Shown here: in pieces, positions 22,501 through 30,511 of the stretch
Layout: each line of letters starts with the position of its first letter
Position numbering within the stretch: the stretch's first letter is position 1
NCBI GenBank assembly: GCA_014084085.1
Contig: NPFB01000068.1
Coordinates: 36,499-100,498, forward strand
Source: Hondaea fermentalgiana
Lineage: Eukaryota > Sar > Bigyra > Thraustochytrida > Thraustochytriidae
Reading direction: 5' to 3'
Length of the DNA: 64,000 bases
Notes under the pieces: generated by a model
Told to the model about the DNA's origin: nothing
What the model saw: only the letters and a program-made list of their open reading frames with translations
The model's database searches: none
Translations under genes and position numbers: made by a program

Positions 22501-25500
22501 GCGAGAGGGATACGAAAAGAGCGATGTCTCTATCGTCGGCTGCTGGAGCACGCCTCACATGGAGTATGACGTCGAACTGTGGCGTTGGAGATCCATGGGC
22601 GAGCTTGTGCAGAATGATTCCCTCTGTTTGGTCCAGCCTCTGACGTTGGATCGCGTCGGCACTTTGTACAGTCTCGGAGGGCCGAGTCTCGACGAGTTGG
22701 GCGAGGCTCTCTGGCAGCATTGCCTCGGAATTCCCTGCGTTCCGCCTGTGGAGGCGCCTTCGGTGCGCCTCATTGGCTGGATGCTCGCACACAGTACCGA
22801 TGCGCATCAGTGGTGGAGAGCGATTGACAGTTTCTTTGCAGTGCTCTCCGCGTTTGCCGATATGGGAGACCTTGAGCGGACATACATGGTACGAATGGGT
22901 GCCATCCCTCGACTGCTCGACTTTTTGCTCGAGCACAACTCACCGAGTCTTCGGGTGCTCAACCGAAACCCAGAACGGGATCTTGAATCCAGACGTGGCA
23001 TGGGCGACAAATTCGATTCGCCCACGCTGTTGCAGGCGGTCCGCACGCTTTCCACACTTGTTCGTGCTTGCGAGCTTCCAGATGGTGCTTTGGATGCCGA
23101 CGGCGTGGACGGAGTTGGTGGTGATGGTGACAGTGGTGCTTTTGTACAACGCGAAGGCGTGGCAGGGCGCGTGCTGACTTGGCTTGACGTGGGCCTTATT
23201 TTCCGTACGCCGTTTCTGGTGCGCCTTGTTGATCACCACAATTCTTTTTGGATCACGGATCTACAAGACATTCTGCAACATCTCGGCACGGGAAGTACAC
23301 TACTCACCAGCCACATTGCGTGCGCTGTTCGAAACATGCTCTTTGTGGCGCCTGCAGCTGCTGTCGAGGCACTTTTGCGAACATGCGAGCATTTGTTCAA
23401 CTCGGACGAGGCGCGCACGATCAGTGTCGCCAAAAATCATGCCCTTGTGCTCATGGAGTCGCTATTGAGCCCGAATCTCGACTGCGAAGCCTTAGGTCTT
23501 GGGGTGATGCACATGAGTCGTCTTCTTTCCGGTGCAAGTCGGTTTGCAGTGGCGCAAGCGCTCTTTCAGCATGCCCCAGAGTGGATGCTTGCGCTGTTGG
23601 TGGACAACGAGTCCGAGGTGGTGCGGCGCGAAACTGCCTCAATGGTACTTTTGATGGTTGCCGCCTTTGAAGAGCGGCGTGAGCTGCGAGCGTCGGCCTC
23701 TGAAATCTTGAGAGAGAAACACACCGTCAGTAGCGCCTCAGCATCATCATCAGCACCAGCAAAGACAATAGCAACAGCAACAGCTGGAATTCAAGCTGGA
23801 GGAGTGTCAACGACTTCTGCAAGCGCCGTCTCCCTGTCAAGCACATCAAAGGACAAGGACGACGGCAATGCAGTAACGAGCATGGACGCCGCCAGCGACG
23901 GCGAAGGAGAGGAACACGAGACACTCGGTACATTGCAACTCCTCTTGACGCTACTTTCTCCATCATTCATGCAAACGTCCTGCTCCAAGTCGGCATACGA
24001 GTTCATTGCACTTCGAAAACGTGCTCTGCCATCGGTTCCACTCAAGCCTGCTATCCGGCGGTGGGAAGGCCCCAAGAAAGAACCTGTTGACTTTCACGAT
24101 ACCCAAGGCGAGGAGATCGTGGCACACCCTGGCGAACCGCGTTCGCGAGCAATTGCTCGCTGGGCAGAGCGCCTCAAAGAGACGGCCAAGGAACCCGGCC
24201 CTTTCACGCTGGTGTCGGCGCTGCGGACGCTTTTAGTCTTGCTCAAGCTTTGCAGAGGCGAACCCTTGAAGCGTTTCGTTGGCGCTGCAGAGATCGATGT
24301 GATTGTCATGGCAATACTTGCTGCGGATGCTTACAAGTACGAGTGTGATTGGAACAAGGGAGAGCTCATTGCTTTTCTGTATGAGGTAACGCGAGGAAGG
24401 GAAGATTTGCTTGCCCAGTGCGCGGCAGACCCAGAAACGTGGAGCCGCCTGCTAAATATATCCATGGCCGTGCGTCCAACAGAGGGGCACTACCTTTTCA
24501 ATGAGACGTATGCTCCTGTATACTATCGATTGTTCTGCGCCTGGATTCGGAATTCCAGAACGCGCGCAGGCGCTCTCCAAATGCTCGATAGCTTGCATCA
24601 TCTCAAGTGGGCCGTGCGCTACTATCTTTTGGATGTGACAGAGTATGTGCGCACGGTGGCCCCACTCCGGCTCTTGGTACGCGCCAGCGTCCCACTGCTC
24701 CGCGACAATAGTTTTGCTGCGCTGTCGGACCTTTTACAGAGTGCTCTCATCGGCTCGGTGCAGGAGCCCATGCACAGAGTGGGTCTCGACAATGTGCTCT
24801 TGATCCTGCGAGGTCTCTCTGGCGCTGCTGGGCTGCGTGCGCCTGGGGAACCAGAGGACGATGCGATCGCGTCGATTTATGCCTCGAGGGCGCACGCTGC
24901 GGAGGCGCATGCGACGGCCATCGCTGAAGACCTCCTCGTGAGAGGCAAGGCCACCACTGTCATGCTGAGCACCGTGCTGACGCATCTGCGCAACATCTCG
25001 GTAGAACAATACGCATCGGCCGATGAAAAACGCGCACACATGCAATACGGCCTGCTCGTGCTTCGCGCTGTGTGGGCGCGTCTCCGCGATGCGCGTGATC
25101 TCCTTGCAGAGCAATTGAGCACGACTCAAGTGCTCCTCAACGACCGCAGGGAAGCATCATTAGCTGCGAACTCCGCCGCGACGAATAGCACGAGGATGGA
25201 AGACGAGGACTCTTCTACAGCAGCGAATCCTCCCGCTGGAGCTACAACCAGAGATGCTACGGAGGCCCAACTTGCGAAAAAAATGCAAGGAGTCGAGGAG
25301 CTTGAGGCAGCGTCTGTCAGTGCATGGATCCAATTCATTCTCATGAGCGGGGAATTTCATGCTGATGAGCACGTGGACTTGCTGGAAGCGACCTCCAAGT
25401 GCGTTCTGGCGACCGTGGCGCTGGCAAAGAAACACGCTCGGACTTTGACAAATATGGCCGAGCTTGGACGCGCAATTGGGTCTTGCATCACGCGACTCAT

Positions 25501-25912
25501 GAAGCGTTTGCAGCATGGCGAGGTGGAGAGCAAGCGGTTGCCTGCCGTTTACCTGGACGCCATCACCCACTCGTGCGAGGCCCTGCTCCGCGCGCACTAC
25601 CTGGACACGGAAGGCTCGCGAAATCTTCCTCCCCTCTTAATGTCTGTTGTCTCCGTCTTGCTCCTTGTTGCAATTGAGCACCGACACAGTCCGAGCAAGC
25701 ACGCGGAAGTGGCCACGATTCTGGAGCGCGTTGCCAAGCGAGCGCCCACAGACGCCTGGATCCGCCACAACGAGCAAGCGGAATTGTACATCAACCTTCT
25801 CAGCAGCGAGCCAGAGGCCATGCAGAGCCTCGAGAGCTACGACGAGGCTTCCCGCTCGATCCTCTCGCGCTTTCGCGCATCTCTAACCAGCGAAGATGCA
25901 GACGGAAATTAG
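13592..25912 (+). CDS. Giant ubiquitin-specific protease (C19, USP9X/USP24/USP34-like)
   Basis: From the first visible ATG the protein has 4106 residues in one exon. It removes ubiquitin from substrates. The N-terminus holds an acidic run (about 35-70). A long helical-repeat scaffold follows. A ubiquitin-like domain lies near 1685-1780 (GETVELRIKEV to GQVIYVVVRQAV). The peptidase core is at about 2385-2790. Its Cys box GLRNLGCICYMNSLLQQLYMIPEF carries nucleophile Cys2399; the His box GTADSGHYYSF carries His2732; FNDEQV follows. Zinc-ligand pairs CKEGC and CGEC are present. About 75 charged residues are inserted after the Cys box (2424-2499). UBL plus helical scaffold plus core is the USP9X/USP34 layout. 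The true start may lie in the gap at 13293-13392, since the frame stays open upstream without an ATG. Its TAG overlaps the stop of the convergent histone-fold gene. Confidence 0.9.
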   Translation: MDVDTPREYNDKIPRTLSQASNTRDANRNDAMNASDADEEEEEEDDEEDEGDEVEDDGELQDDIDDAEQMQDLLKNGRIALTSKTGAMAGRGAGVSRARRQDQTSMGTGANVRPLSGSDFEVQHANADGSGGGTDVEDNLSVAGVGSVGTPSQQDASPASLQDFAGNFFNENTAGSGMISRSSSVGSTHPSTDGKFVDPIIQALKESPISQNAFDGLRERMRFLLRFHLRLAKSKDTAQEQARARDAGESKTEGQAQRSDADGADEDKGNEDEDASILDEGEDARRDATSTAYLVRASVDTLLARCEALTDADVQNTLSFFTFTLEIYAQMFTAPLGEVHVAVLKLLSSGPRSPFFQLCGPVTLRRGQKLGFATVPFSTTSDAVASPPRASLGFLQLVEVFCDLGCLEAMVKELTHESPSPLFARHCVQVFSHIVDFLRPNLAGLLVKALVGALSVYLSGLSNSDLHRLDRSVLYEIFMQTHFLLNRTSIMSAQEARRCVEGLRLSVALKQLRSPFMQQRLAGLRQIRTIVEDAEFRASESARVQAAQALENKDSGARPLVSRKRSLEDIGSSVLRKRPNVGQLQITTDELMDSALHVAAAEASLHVGTRNNVGNLPSGTSEDETFFKSAIKSIFRSDTPHPQDEHDTADLAAEKLQQSPVPSTDSVADALTGLADSSRKSQKEMTAAKEADADAALAEALAGESSADRETLAIAARAFADSNTPFETLDRLCSKTQRILERVADKLKSRPDDAALDIISLSAATPVDMAATRQEPETPRDVAAAGKNEVAPNSAQFPSGQGAPTDVMTVNEEGQLPKTKLGSSQEFASGNEKVQSAGEVTKNSDNEELPDALPTSTSEKTATTTSLKLPPASDLATEALAIWFKENRVVQVIFGPDYIHTEVLKRCSEICRFLATQDLFSEEDLDLVWDTAFGTNAHESIRDTLCSILAELARYLRLDKLNYVWDKIKSIDLAAHDTKTLSLVRNFTVNAVISLRIHGDVNLTEAASAQNWYGLGLLWDMVQDETTCPAACHKAALQHLTHLCAWQPCFAARTTFLRACMTNLRDSKSVPQSLKLMRAIITSFPLDSSTPVPASSEQADTPQQLPLMAAEPKTPTSRRELAACQSWLVESCLANLKQYKIDCLKILAVKPELHTSLLSKSVLSDPIPPPAPARQGEAEPSSASSTAIATSSVTAVSSALVSEIAPAQAPELAPAPAESAALTTKTLPAVTAVAVGRQGHTNAEDFRDEDMHEDKYECDIYDEEAEDFGHHDEMDVSNADAASRAVLKTNQGGSSASSSSTLGHVDKDISAATTLPNTVLPSDLEASGDASLPNHSRRSSLSSNAQGGGAFGTSFGKATEKGTENPLDSYKLMGKYSHLRGLRIRLNFLRFVVMSCGKESEDFQLTATQAEVILEHLGCKALTLNERSLALSWIMQMHFVANAFGPKTARTALLSTFRKFSLDSLRNRDFSFFEYFFRVVNADIGRLEYKPGSKPRPFNFTQATPRAFSGDASWLYNKSAKELRRCLSGPESMSGTPNSFKVVDAHLYGLGMLWCMALRADSGSVARRASKMLCTLFSSMAPGSDAERTLQEIKDPDERALVAQAWGDDATLTTSKAVSLSSSSKDDGAWGLIVGGFLREALAQLKQALVSRHSTASRRRVRCLVLLKDLQAACACPSLVERSHGARVERVNRAEGILDGETVELRIKEVSKSNAELSLQLAKVAPVAELRNSVAALLRKDPELLRFISSGREIKAPDKAEKGTISFQSGQVIYVVVRQAVSANPDDANAAATAKSDSLPSASQAATDVREAPKTVSPSAQHGASENGDSVLTQGESDEKNMAKDIGGLQRSRSASVETISTSATNPEAILQQPEHVQLLTELLFAGSLSDGVAAQTWDLLQDLPTRHDLLQSIRENSVPWDELCDLRPIHKTLYALQSMHFMLCCEDSGFSAILSDAVEPGMSVAWAQKAIVNGAASKLIQVLVSLNSEATSVLRTHPLGMYCVLEFLCVISRLLRAMSKAELLALLEVQGPALNEALLTAVRTVASTAPPDTATPSETSAPGAIGTAGRESKSLQERNKAVAHDVVMRALSLRLWICEASDLGYFGCSVDIVAQGTGAKAFSQDWLISCLLRCPDGSVKKDVATSLRGYPCQSQGLLQALASVLDATEQPECHNRSNEYFSLLCDVAKNALRAQDDRVKRGEGVSESIATSAEWAEELGGRLFSALRSHISTEKRTGATTFLDQTLCGLLDALEVLVSGAHLKTTLRKPESLVSFVFHECLFEIEMGNADGKPMCKSAMSRAAAFRLLLGAASSSANSLQELLRLIESQHKQTDLCPLTTHGLIEHANFPSSMRWLIEEESDDRQIRDRENQWQYEPASQRKAESGYVGLRNLGCICYMNSLLQQLYMIPEFRLAILRSGDTAKKRTRRARDSESVLMQQEEEERRGSVSELRDDNPDPDQGPKQQRVDAAGQKSGARDDVQQPKNPPLERSLSDEELIKHRQYKLLLRQTRRMFSWLQESQKRAYDMTCFCNESVSLNQGNPVDIFEQQDVDEFFNVLMDQLECGLKDTKRPNVLRELFGGVLCNQILCKEGCSHRSEREENFMVCQLEVKGKQSILESLDLYVEGEMLEGDNKYLCGECNEKRDAQKRAFFASLPNVFMIHLKRFDFDLELLRKIKVNDHCEFPLELNMKKYTREALEGRLEDSKPDSYYEYELVGILVHTGTADSGHYYSFIKERVPTADRTSCEWFHFNDEQVSHFDPATIPETSFGGAKNAQWDGNQQRAPSQSWSNKPYSAYMLIYERRGRPCLPGLEPGQARAEEVLPVLRKAVPSSLRRTCWQENLDYMSDEMVLDPAYGRFVVEACRLVTDGTEVSERNKLAALQACAAYCINTLVHAREKEHLDTLLDQLKRLVELGGPAATKAMLENFEANGATAIKQLLLRCPLPQVRDKFRSFVVQMLQENVEKEREGYEKSDVSIVGCWSTPHMEYDVELWRWRSMGELVQNDSLCLVQPLTLDRVGTLYSLGGPSLDELGEALWQHCLGIPCVPPVEAPSVRLIGWMLAHSTDAHQWWRAIDSFFAVLSAFADMGDLERTYMVRMGAIPRLLDFLLEHNSPSLRVLNRNPERDLESRRGMGDKFDSPTLLQAVRTLSTLVRACELPDGALDADGVDGVGGDGDSGAFVQREGVAGRVLTWLDVGLIFRTPFLVRLVDHHNSFWITDLQDILQHLGTGSTLLTSHIACAVRNMLFVAPAAAVEALLRTCEHLFNSDEARTISVAKNHALVLMESLLSPNLDCEALGLGVMHMSRLLSGASRFAVAQALFQHAPEWMLALLVDNESEVVRRETASMVLLMVAAFEERRELRASASEILREKHTVSSASASSSAPAKTIATATAGIQAGGVSTTSASAVSLSSTSKDKDDGNAVTSMDAASDGEGEEHETLGTLQLLLTLLSPSFMQTSCSKSAYEFIALRKRALPSVPLKPAIRRWEGPKKEPVDFHDTQGEEIVAHPGEPRSRAIARWAERLKETAKEPGPFTLVSALRTLLVLLKLCRGEPLKRFVGAAEIDVIVMAILAADAYKYECDWNKGELIAFLYEVTRGREDLLAQCAADPETWSRLLNISMAVRPTEGHYLFNETYAPVYYRLFCAWIRNSRTRAGALQMLDSLHHLKWAVRYYLLDVTEYVRTVAPLRLLVRASVPLLRDNSFAALSDLLQSALIGSVQEPMHRVGLDNVLLILRGLSGAAGLRAPGEPEDDAIASIYASRAHAAEAHATAIAEDLLVRGKATTVMLSTVLTHLRNISVEQYASADEKRAHMQYGLLVLRAVWARLRDARDLLAEQLSTTQVLLNDRREASLAANSAATNSTRMEDEDSSTAANPPAGATTRDATEAQLAKKMQGVEELEAASVSAWIQFILMSGEFHADEHVDLLEATSKCVLATVALAKKHARTLTNMAELGRAIGSCITRLMKRLQHGEVESKRLPAVYLDAITHSCEALLRAHYLDTEGSRNLPPLLMSVVSVLLLVAIEHRHSPSKHAEVATILERVAKRAPTDAWIRHNEQAELYINLLSSEPEAMQSLESYDEASRSILSRFRASLTSEDADGN

Positions 25913-26649
25913 CTTATATCTTTTTGGTCATGTTTCAATTTGGCCGCCGACGATTGCAGCATTTGCTCCTGCTCGTGGGCAAGCGCCTCTTCTTCCTCCT
26001 TTGTGAGCTTGGGACGTTTTCTACCGCCGCCTCTTCGCTTCTTCTTGCTAGAGACAGCCGCTGTGCTCGTGGTCCTGGTCTCGGATGATGCAGCTGCTGC
26101 GGTAGCCGTCGACGTGGCGGGCCCCGCCACAGCCAAAAGGGAGATGTCCTTGGCAGCGCGCTTCTTGGCGCGCCTGGGGCGCTTGCCAGCCGCAACATTA
26201 TCAGCACTAGCATCATGGTCCTTGGTTTCTTTATGACCCTCATGCGCGCGGTCTTCGCTTCTTTCTGCAGGGAAATCCTCGCGTTTTTTAATGCTACTTT
26301 CGTTGTCGTCGTCGTTGTCGTCGTCGTCGCCGCCGCCGTTGTCATCTTTGTCGCTGGCCTTGGCGGCCTTGAGCCGATTATAGTATCTGCGAAAGCCTAG
26401 CGCGTAGATTGCCTTAAGTAAGTGGTCCTCACGCAGACGCCGCACCGAGGAGCGCCCGGCGCTGGCCTCCTCGCAGTACCTGTTGGCCTGGTTGGTCACG
26501 ATGCGCACAAGCTCGGTGGCGTAGGCCGTCATGTGCACCGTGACAGCGCGCTTTCCGCGGCCCAGCGCGAGGGACCGGCGCTGAGCGCTGGCCTGCACGA
26601 GGGCGGCGATCCACCGCGAGGGCAGCTGCGAGCCCTCTGCGGCCTGCAT
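25909..26649 (-). CDS. Histone-fold protein, NF-YB/DR1-like
   Basis: The protein has 246 residues from the ATG at 26649. Residues 8-95 read as a single histone fold: LPSRWIAALVQ (helix 1), AVTVHMTAYATELVRIVTNQANRYCEEA (long helix 2) and LREDHLLKAIYALGFRRYYNRL (loop and helix 3). That resembles the NF-YB/NC2-beta class, with 'H-L-L-K-A-I-Y-A-L-G-F' matching their 'hhhALxxLGF' ending. The rest is low complexity: an Asp/Asn run, then a Lys/Arg-rich tail with several nuclear-localisation-like patches. It probably pairs with another histone-fold subunit in a transcription complex. An alternative in-frame ATG at 26850 would add 67 residues but overlap the upstream RING gene. Its stop shares bases with the USP stop. 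Confidence 0.7.
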   Translation of the reverse strand: MQAAEGSQLPSRWIAALVQASAQRRSLALGRGKRAVTVHMTAYATELVRIVTNQANRYCEEASAGRSSVRRLREDHLLKAIYALGFRRYYNRLKAAKASDKDDNGGGDDDDNDDDNESSIKKREDFPAERSEDRAHEGHKETKDHDASADNVAAGKRPRRAKKRAAKDISLLAVAGPATSTATAAAASSETRTTSTAAVSSKKKRRGGGRKRPKLTKEEEEALAHEQEQMLQSSAAKLKHDQKDIS

Positions 26650-26675
26650 GCTTGCGCGCACCGCGCAAACAGCGC

Positions 26676-29600
26676 TCACGAAGCTGCCGATTCTGCCGAG
26701 GTCAGAGCTGACCCCGTCGAGGACCCAGAACTCGAAGACTCTGCGAGCCGCGCGGCGCGCTGCGTGCGCAGCCTGTGCAAGAGCGGGGTCTGCGCCGGGT
26801 CCTGGGGCGTTGCGGGCAGGTGAACGGCCGAGGAGGGCGCTGGAAACCATTCGCGAAGCGCCGAAATCGAGGCAACGTCCCGAAAGAGGTCGCGGTACCG
26901 GGGCCCGCTTCGCACGTCGAAGAGCTGGACCACTGCGTCTTGAGGTCTGCGTGATGGTCTACGGCGCGGAAGAAGACCTCGCGAGAACGGCTCATCATGC
27001 GGAGACCGATCACCCGCCAACTGTCGCGAGATTGCAAACGACGGAGCGCCTGCACTTGCTTTGCGAGAGCCGGGGGGTGATGCTCGAGCCTCGGGAGATA
27101 CCAGCGGCTCGCAGGCTTCTCGCCACCACCTGCATGGGGTCAGCAGGAGACCATTGAGTGTCATCACTGTCCAAGAAGCCCGACGTAGCACAGAAATGCG
27201 ATAAAGATTGATCACGGCGAGGACTATGCCCACCCCTGCCAAGCTCACCATGGGAAGGCTCAGACCGAGTTTCTCGTCTACGACCTCAAAAGGTGCAGCT
27301 CCCGAGGTCGGCGAGTCATAGAGAATCCAAATGGTGAGCGCCGATATTCCGAGCCGAAGTGCGATGCACAGCTCGACGACGCGCGCGGCAAGAACGCCCG
27401 TTCCACTGGTTACAGCTCGGTACGGGAAACGCACAGCGTTGATGAAGTCGAGCTTTTCGGAAAAATACAGCATAGCAAGATGGCCAGCACCAAGAGGTGC
27501 GAGCCAAGGACAAACTCCTGAATATGGCACGCAAAGAACTGCAGTGCGTAGCATCGCCATGTATGCGCGAGCTAGATTCCATAACGGAGGACAGAGATCC
27601 TCATCGAGCTCGTACTGTGTCCAGGCATTCCCCTTGAGTATTCGTGACATGAAGCGCGAAAAGGGTCGCAGCCCCAGGAACCAAACGATGGTAAGAATAC
27701 AGTGCCCGGCCTGGGCAATGACCAGGTTGGGAAGAATACGGTCTACCCACCACGGAAAAGTCAAGGGACCCCTTTGATAAGCAGACAAAGCTGACCAGAC
27801 CAAGGGCCATCCAAGGTAGCTGGGCACGTCAATCGCGAGTACTGACACAAAGACGGAAGTGTAAAGTGTGAAACTCCGCAAAGGGTGTCCATACCAGTCA
27901 AAGGCTCGATCAAGAGCAACGCGTGAAGCCTTGTGCCAAAAAATATAGAAGAGTCCGCCTGCAAGGTTCCCGCCAATGTCGTTCGCAAAATCCCAGATGT
28001 AGTACCCAACAACGGCGTTAAACGCGACGAGGAGTACTAGTGCCATAGCACATCGCGCCGGCCAGCCGGATTGAGCATACCAGTGAGGATCTTGTAATCT
28101 AAACCAGTCCACATTTGACGGATAGACGTCTTCGACAGAGCCGATCGCGCGCAGACGAGTGAGCGGCGCTCCAAGCATGAGGCAAATGTGGTGCCAAATC
28201 CAGTGACGGTTGTCATGGTGCATGAGCTGTCGCGCGAATCTAGCATGCGCTGCACTTTCGAATGTTAAAAAGAGGAAATCAACCTTGTGCAGCGCAGTTC
28301 GCTCAACTGCGCCGAGCTCCTCTTGCAAGAAGAGATCGTCGAAATAGGCATATTCGAGCTGACGCAGCTCAGACAAGGACGCCGCGAGAGCAATTTCGAT
28401 TTGGCGGAACTCTTTGGTAAGCGTTGAGGTCTTAGCCAGTCGCTTTTTGTGCGCTTGGATATCCGCCAAGAGCCTCAAGCGTCGCTCTGCCGCGCGCGCA
28501 AACCGTAGATTGTCGGAGCTGCAATTGAGAACACCAGTTATATGAATCTCGTGGACGGGCGGGGTCATTTCGCGCATGAACAGGGCACGTGGACCGTGAC
28601 TTTGGCTCTGACGTTGGCGTTTCCGAAGTTGCGCCAGCTGCAGATCACGAAAGAAAGACTCCAATTCGCGTCGGTCTGCGGCGTCCGTACGATGTGGAGC
28701 TTGGATGACGAGGAGCGTTCGTGCCGCGATGTTGAGCTCTGGGGACTCAAAAACGCCAGTGCCCTTGCGTCGGGTGCTCCGAGTGACGCAGCCCATCCAG
28801 AGAACGAGAAAGGCTGCCATGAGAGGGCCGGCGTTGTCCAAAGCGAGAAACTCAGCAAAGAAGACTCGGCATGTATCTCGCGTGCACGTAGGAAGACTCC
28901 ACTTCCGAAGTTCAACTTCAAATGCGGCAATGTAACTATCAGGGTTGCGAGCACCCTCGCGAATCGACGTTAGGTAGGTGAGTACCACAGGCGTGCTGCA
29001 CACAGTCAAGACAAGGCACACCAGGAACAGAATTCGTGTTTGTCGAAAGAAACCCATGAGGCCGACGCCGAAACACTTTTTTAGATCGTCTTCGGTGATC
29101 TCGAAGAAGCCAAGCTCGAGAGGTGCGCCGGTCGGGCGTTGAAAGCCAAGGACATTTTCGACGTGTGTCCCTGCGAGTTGCTCGTCGGCACGTGCGCGAG
29201 CGTCTTGGATATCCAGAGCGTGCTCACGCTCCACACGTTCAAGTTCGTTATCATCGTCCTCCTCTTGTTGTGTGCGGTACTCTGGAGCTTCTTGCATGCA
29301 AATGGGACAATAAACCTTACGATCCGGAGCGTCTTGTTTCTGCTCCTGGAAGCACGAATAACACATGCAGAGATGTGTACATGGCAAAAGTCGTACAAGG
29401 TCATCCGCATCCGCTTCGAGGCACACGAGGCATGTTTGTCCATCATCGTCATTGTCCTCATCGTTCTCCACGCCTTGGTTGTCAACATTAGGAGCTTCGC
29501 CTGAACCTTTCTCGTTATCCTGCTCGTTGGTGCCTCCGATATCTTGTTTGATGGAGGTGGTGGTCGTCGTAGAATCTGCTTTGACCTCGGCCGTCTTGAG

Positions 29601-29834
29601 GTCGTCTTGCAAGGTATTTTGCGTGGTTTGTGAGCTTTGGCCAATGGCAGCGATTTGCGCCAGCCTCGCTTCCAAGATATCTGTTGCTCTACTACCATGA
29701 ACCTGACTTGCGAGAAGGTGCTCGTTGGGATCGCTGGTCGCCTCGTTGGGGGGAGAGGCGACTTCCGCGTTGGCGAGGTCAATGAACTCTGTGCGTGAAG
29801 TGCGCCATTGCGCTCCGGGCCAGAGCCCTGGCAT
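26676..29834 (-). CDS. RING-finger protein fused to an OSCA/TMEM63-like membrane domain
   Basis: The protein has 1052 residues from the first ATG; a TTG 45 bases upstream is not used. Residues 1-130 are polar and acidic. A complete RING-HC finger follows at about 131-178 (CLVC, then PCTHLCMCYSC, then CPIC), so E3 ligase activity is plausible. After an acidic linker, the first hydrophobic span is near 260-285 (ILFLVCLVLTVCSTPVVLTYL). Several more spans follow, separated by a large cytosolic region with VDFLFLTFESAAHARFARQ and VEDVYPSNVDWFRL. These correspond to the 'AFVTF...A' and 'DVhWxNL' blocks of the calcium-dependent channel (OSCA/CSC1/TMEM63) family. The later block VPYSGVCPWLAPLGAGHLAMLYFSEKLDF fits the same 7TM region. 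An anoctamin-like alternative cannot be excluded. The C-terminal tail is Ser-rich. Confidence 0.72.
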   Translation of the reverse strand: MPGLWPGAQWRTSRTEFIDLANAEVASPPNEATSDPNEHLLASQVHGSRATDILEARLAQIAAIGQSSQTTQNTLQDDLKTAEVKADSTTTTTSIKQDIGGTNEQDNEKGSGEAPNVDNQGVENDEDNDDDGQTCLVCLEADADDLVRLLPCTHLCMCYSCFQEQKQDAPDRKVYCPICMQEAPEYRTQQEEDDDNELERVEREHALDIQDARARADEQLAGTHVENVLGFQRPTGAPLELGFFEITEDDLKKCFGVGLMGFFRQTRILFLVCLVLTVCSTPVVLTYLTSIREGARNPDSYIAAFEVELRKWSLPTCTRDTCRVFFAEFLALDNAGPLMAAFLVLWMGCVTRSTRRKGTGVFESPELNIAARTLLVIQAPHRTDAADRRELESFFRDLQLAQLRKRQRQSQSHGPRALFMREMTPPVHEIHITGVLNCSSDNLRFARAAERRLRLLADIQAHKKRLAKTSTLTKEFRQIEIALAASLSELRQLEYAYFDDLFLQEELGAVERTALHKVDFLFLTFESAAHARFARQLMHHDNRHWIWHHICLMLGAPLTRLRAIGSVEDVYPSNVDWFRLQDPHWYAQSGWPARCAMALVLLVAFNAVVGYYIWDFANDIGGNLAGGLFYIFWHKASRVALDRAFDWYGHPLRSFTLYTSVFVSVLAIDVPSYLGWPLVWSALSAYQRGPLTFPWWVDRILPNLVIAQAGHCILTIVWFLGLRPFSRFMSRILKGNAWTQYELDEDLCPPLWNLARAYMAMLRTAVLCVPYSGVCPWLAPLGAGHLAMLYFSEKLDFINAVRFPYRAVTSGTGVLAARVVELCIALRLGISALTIWILYDSPTSGAAPFEVVDEKLGLSLPMVSLAGVGIVLAVINLYRISVLRRASWTVMTLNGLLLTPCRWWREACEPLVSPEARASPPGSRKASAGAPSFAISRQLAGDRSPHDEPFSRGLLPRRRPSRRPQDAVVQLFDVRSGPRYRDLFRDVASISALREWFPAPSSAVHLPATPQDPAQTPLLHRLRTQRAARLAESSSSGSSTGSALTSAESAAS

Positions 29835-30511
29835 GCTTCTGATTTCTTCCTGGTTTCGTGAGCGAGTTCTCCCGAGCAAATCGCTCGAGCGAGGCTCTGC
29901 TCAAGAGCGCTCCGGTTTGCATGGCGGCACACGAAAGCGAGAGCCCAACTTTCGTCAAGAAAACGAGAGCCAAAGTTGAATACACGAGTAAGTTTTTTTT
30001 ATAGAGCCGTTGACATTTTTTTTCAGCCTGAGCCCGACATGTGAGTGCCAGAGGCAGTGCCAAGCCAGCGATCTTGAACTTATCTTCATTCAATCAAGCC
30101 TTGAAGTTTCTTGCACGAGCTAGTAGCCTACTACAACTATCTCCAAGAAGTGGTCAGTTTATAGATAAAGAGGAGGGAAATGAAACAAAGTGCATGGTTG
30201 AAAAGAGAGGCTGAAGCCTTGGTGAAGAGGGGGTTCGCGTTCTTATGGGGGTACACACATCATGCTGGCTGGTCTAGCCAGTCGTGCGAGCTTGCATACT
30301 TTCGTAGAGAACACATTATCTCTCCTCGTGATCGTTCGCAGCTCTTCACTCGACTTCCCCGGCCGGGCTTGTATTGCATGTTGTGCGCTGGCAGGCGAGA
30401 AAAGGTGCGACGAACATACGAGCGTGCGAACGTACGTACGTACGACCGACCGACCGACCGACCGACCGACCGAACGGACGAAGGTGACGTGCAATCTGGA
30501 GACTGCAAAGA
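29835..30511. other. Divergent promoter region with (ACGT)n and (CGAC)n repeats
   Basis: It separates the start of the RING gene (minus) from the unknown gene at 30512 (plus). It contains (ACGT)n at 30430-30443 running directly into (CGAC)n at 30443-30472. No protein is supported. Confidence 0.55.
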
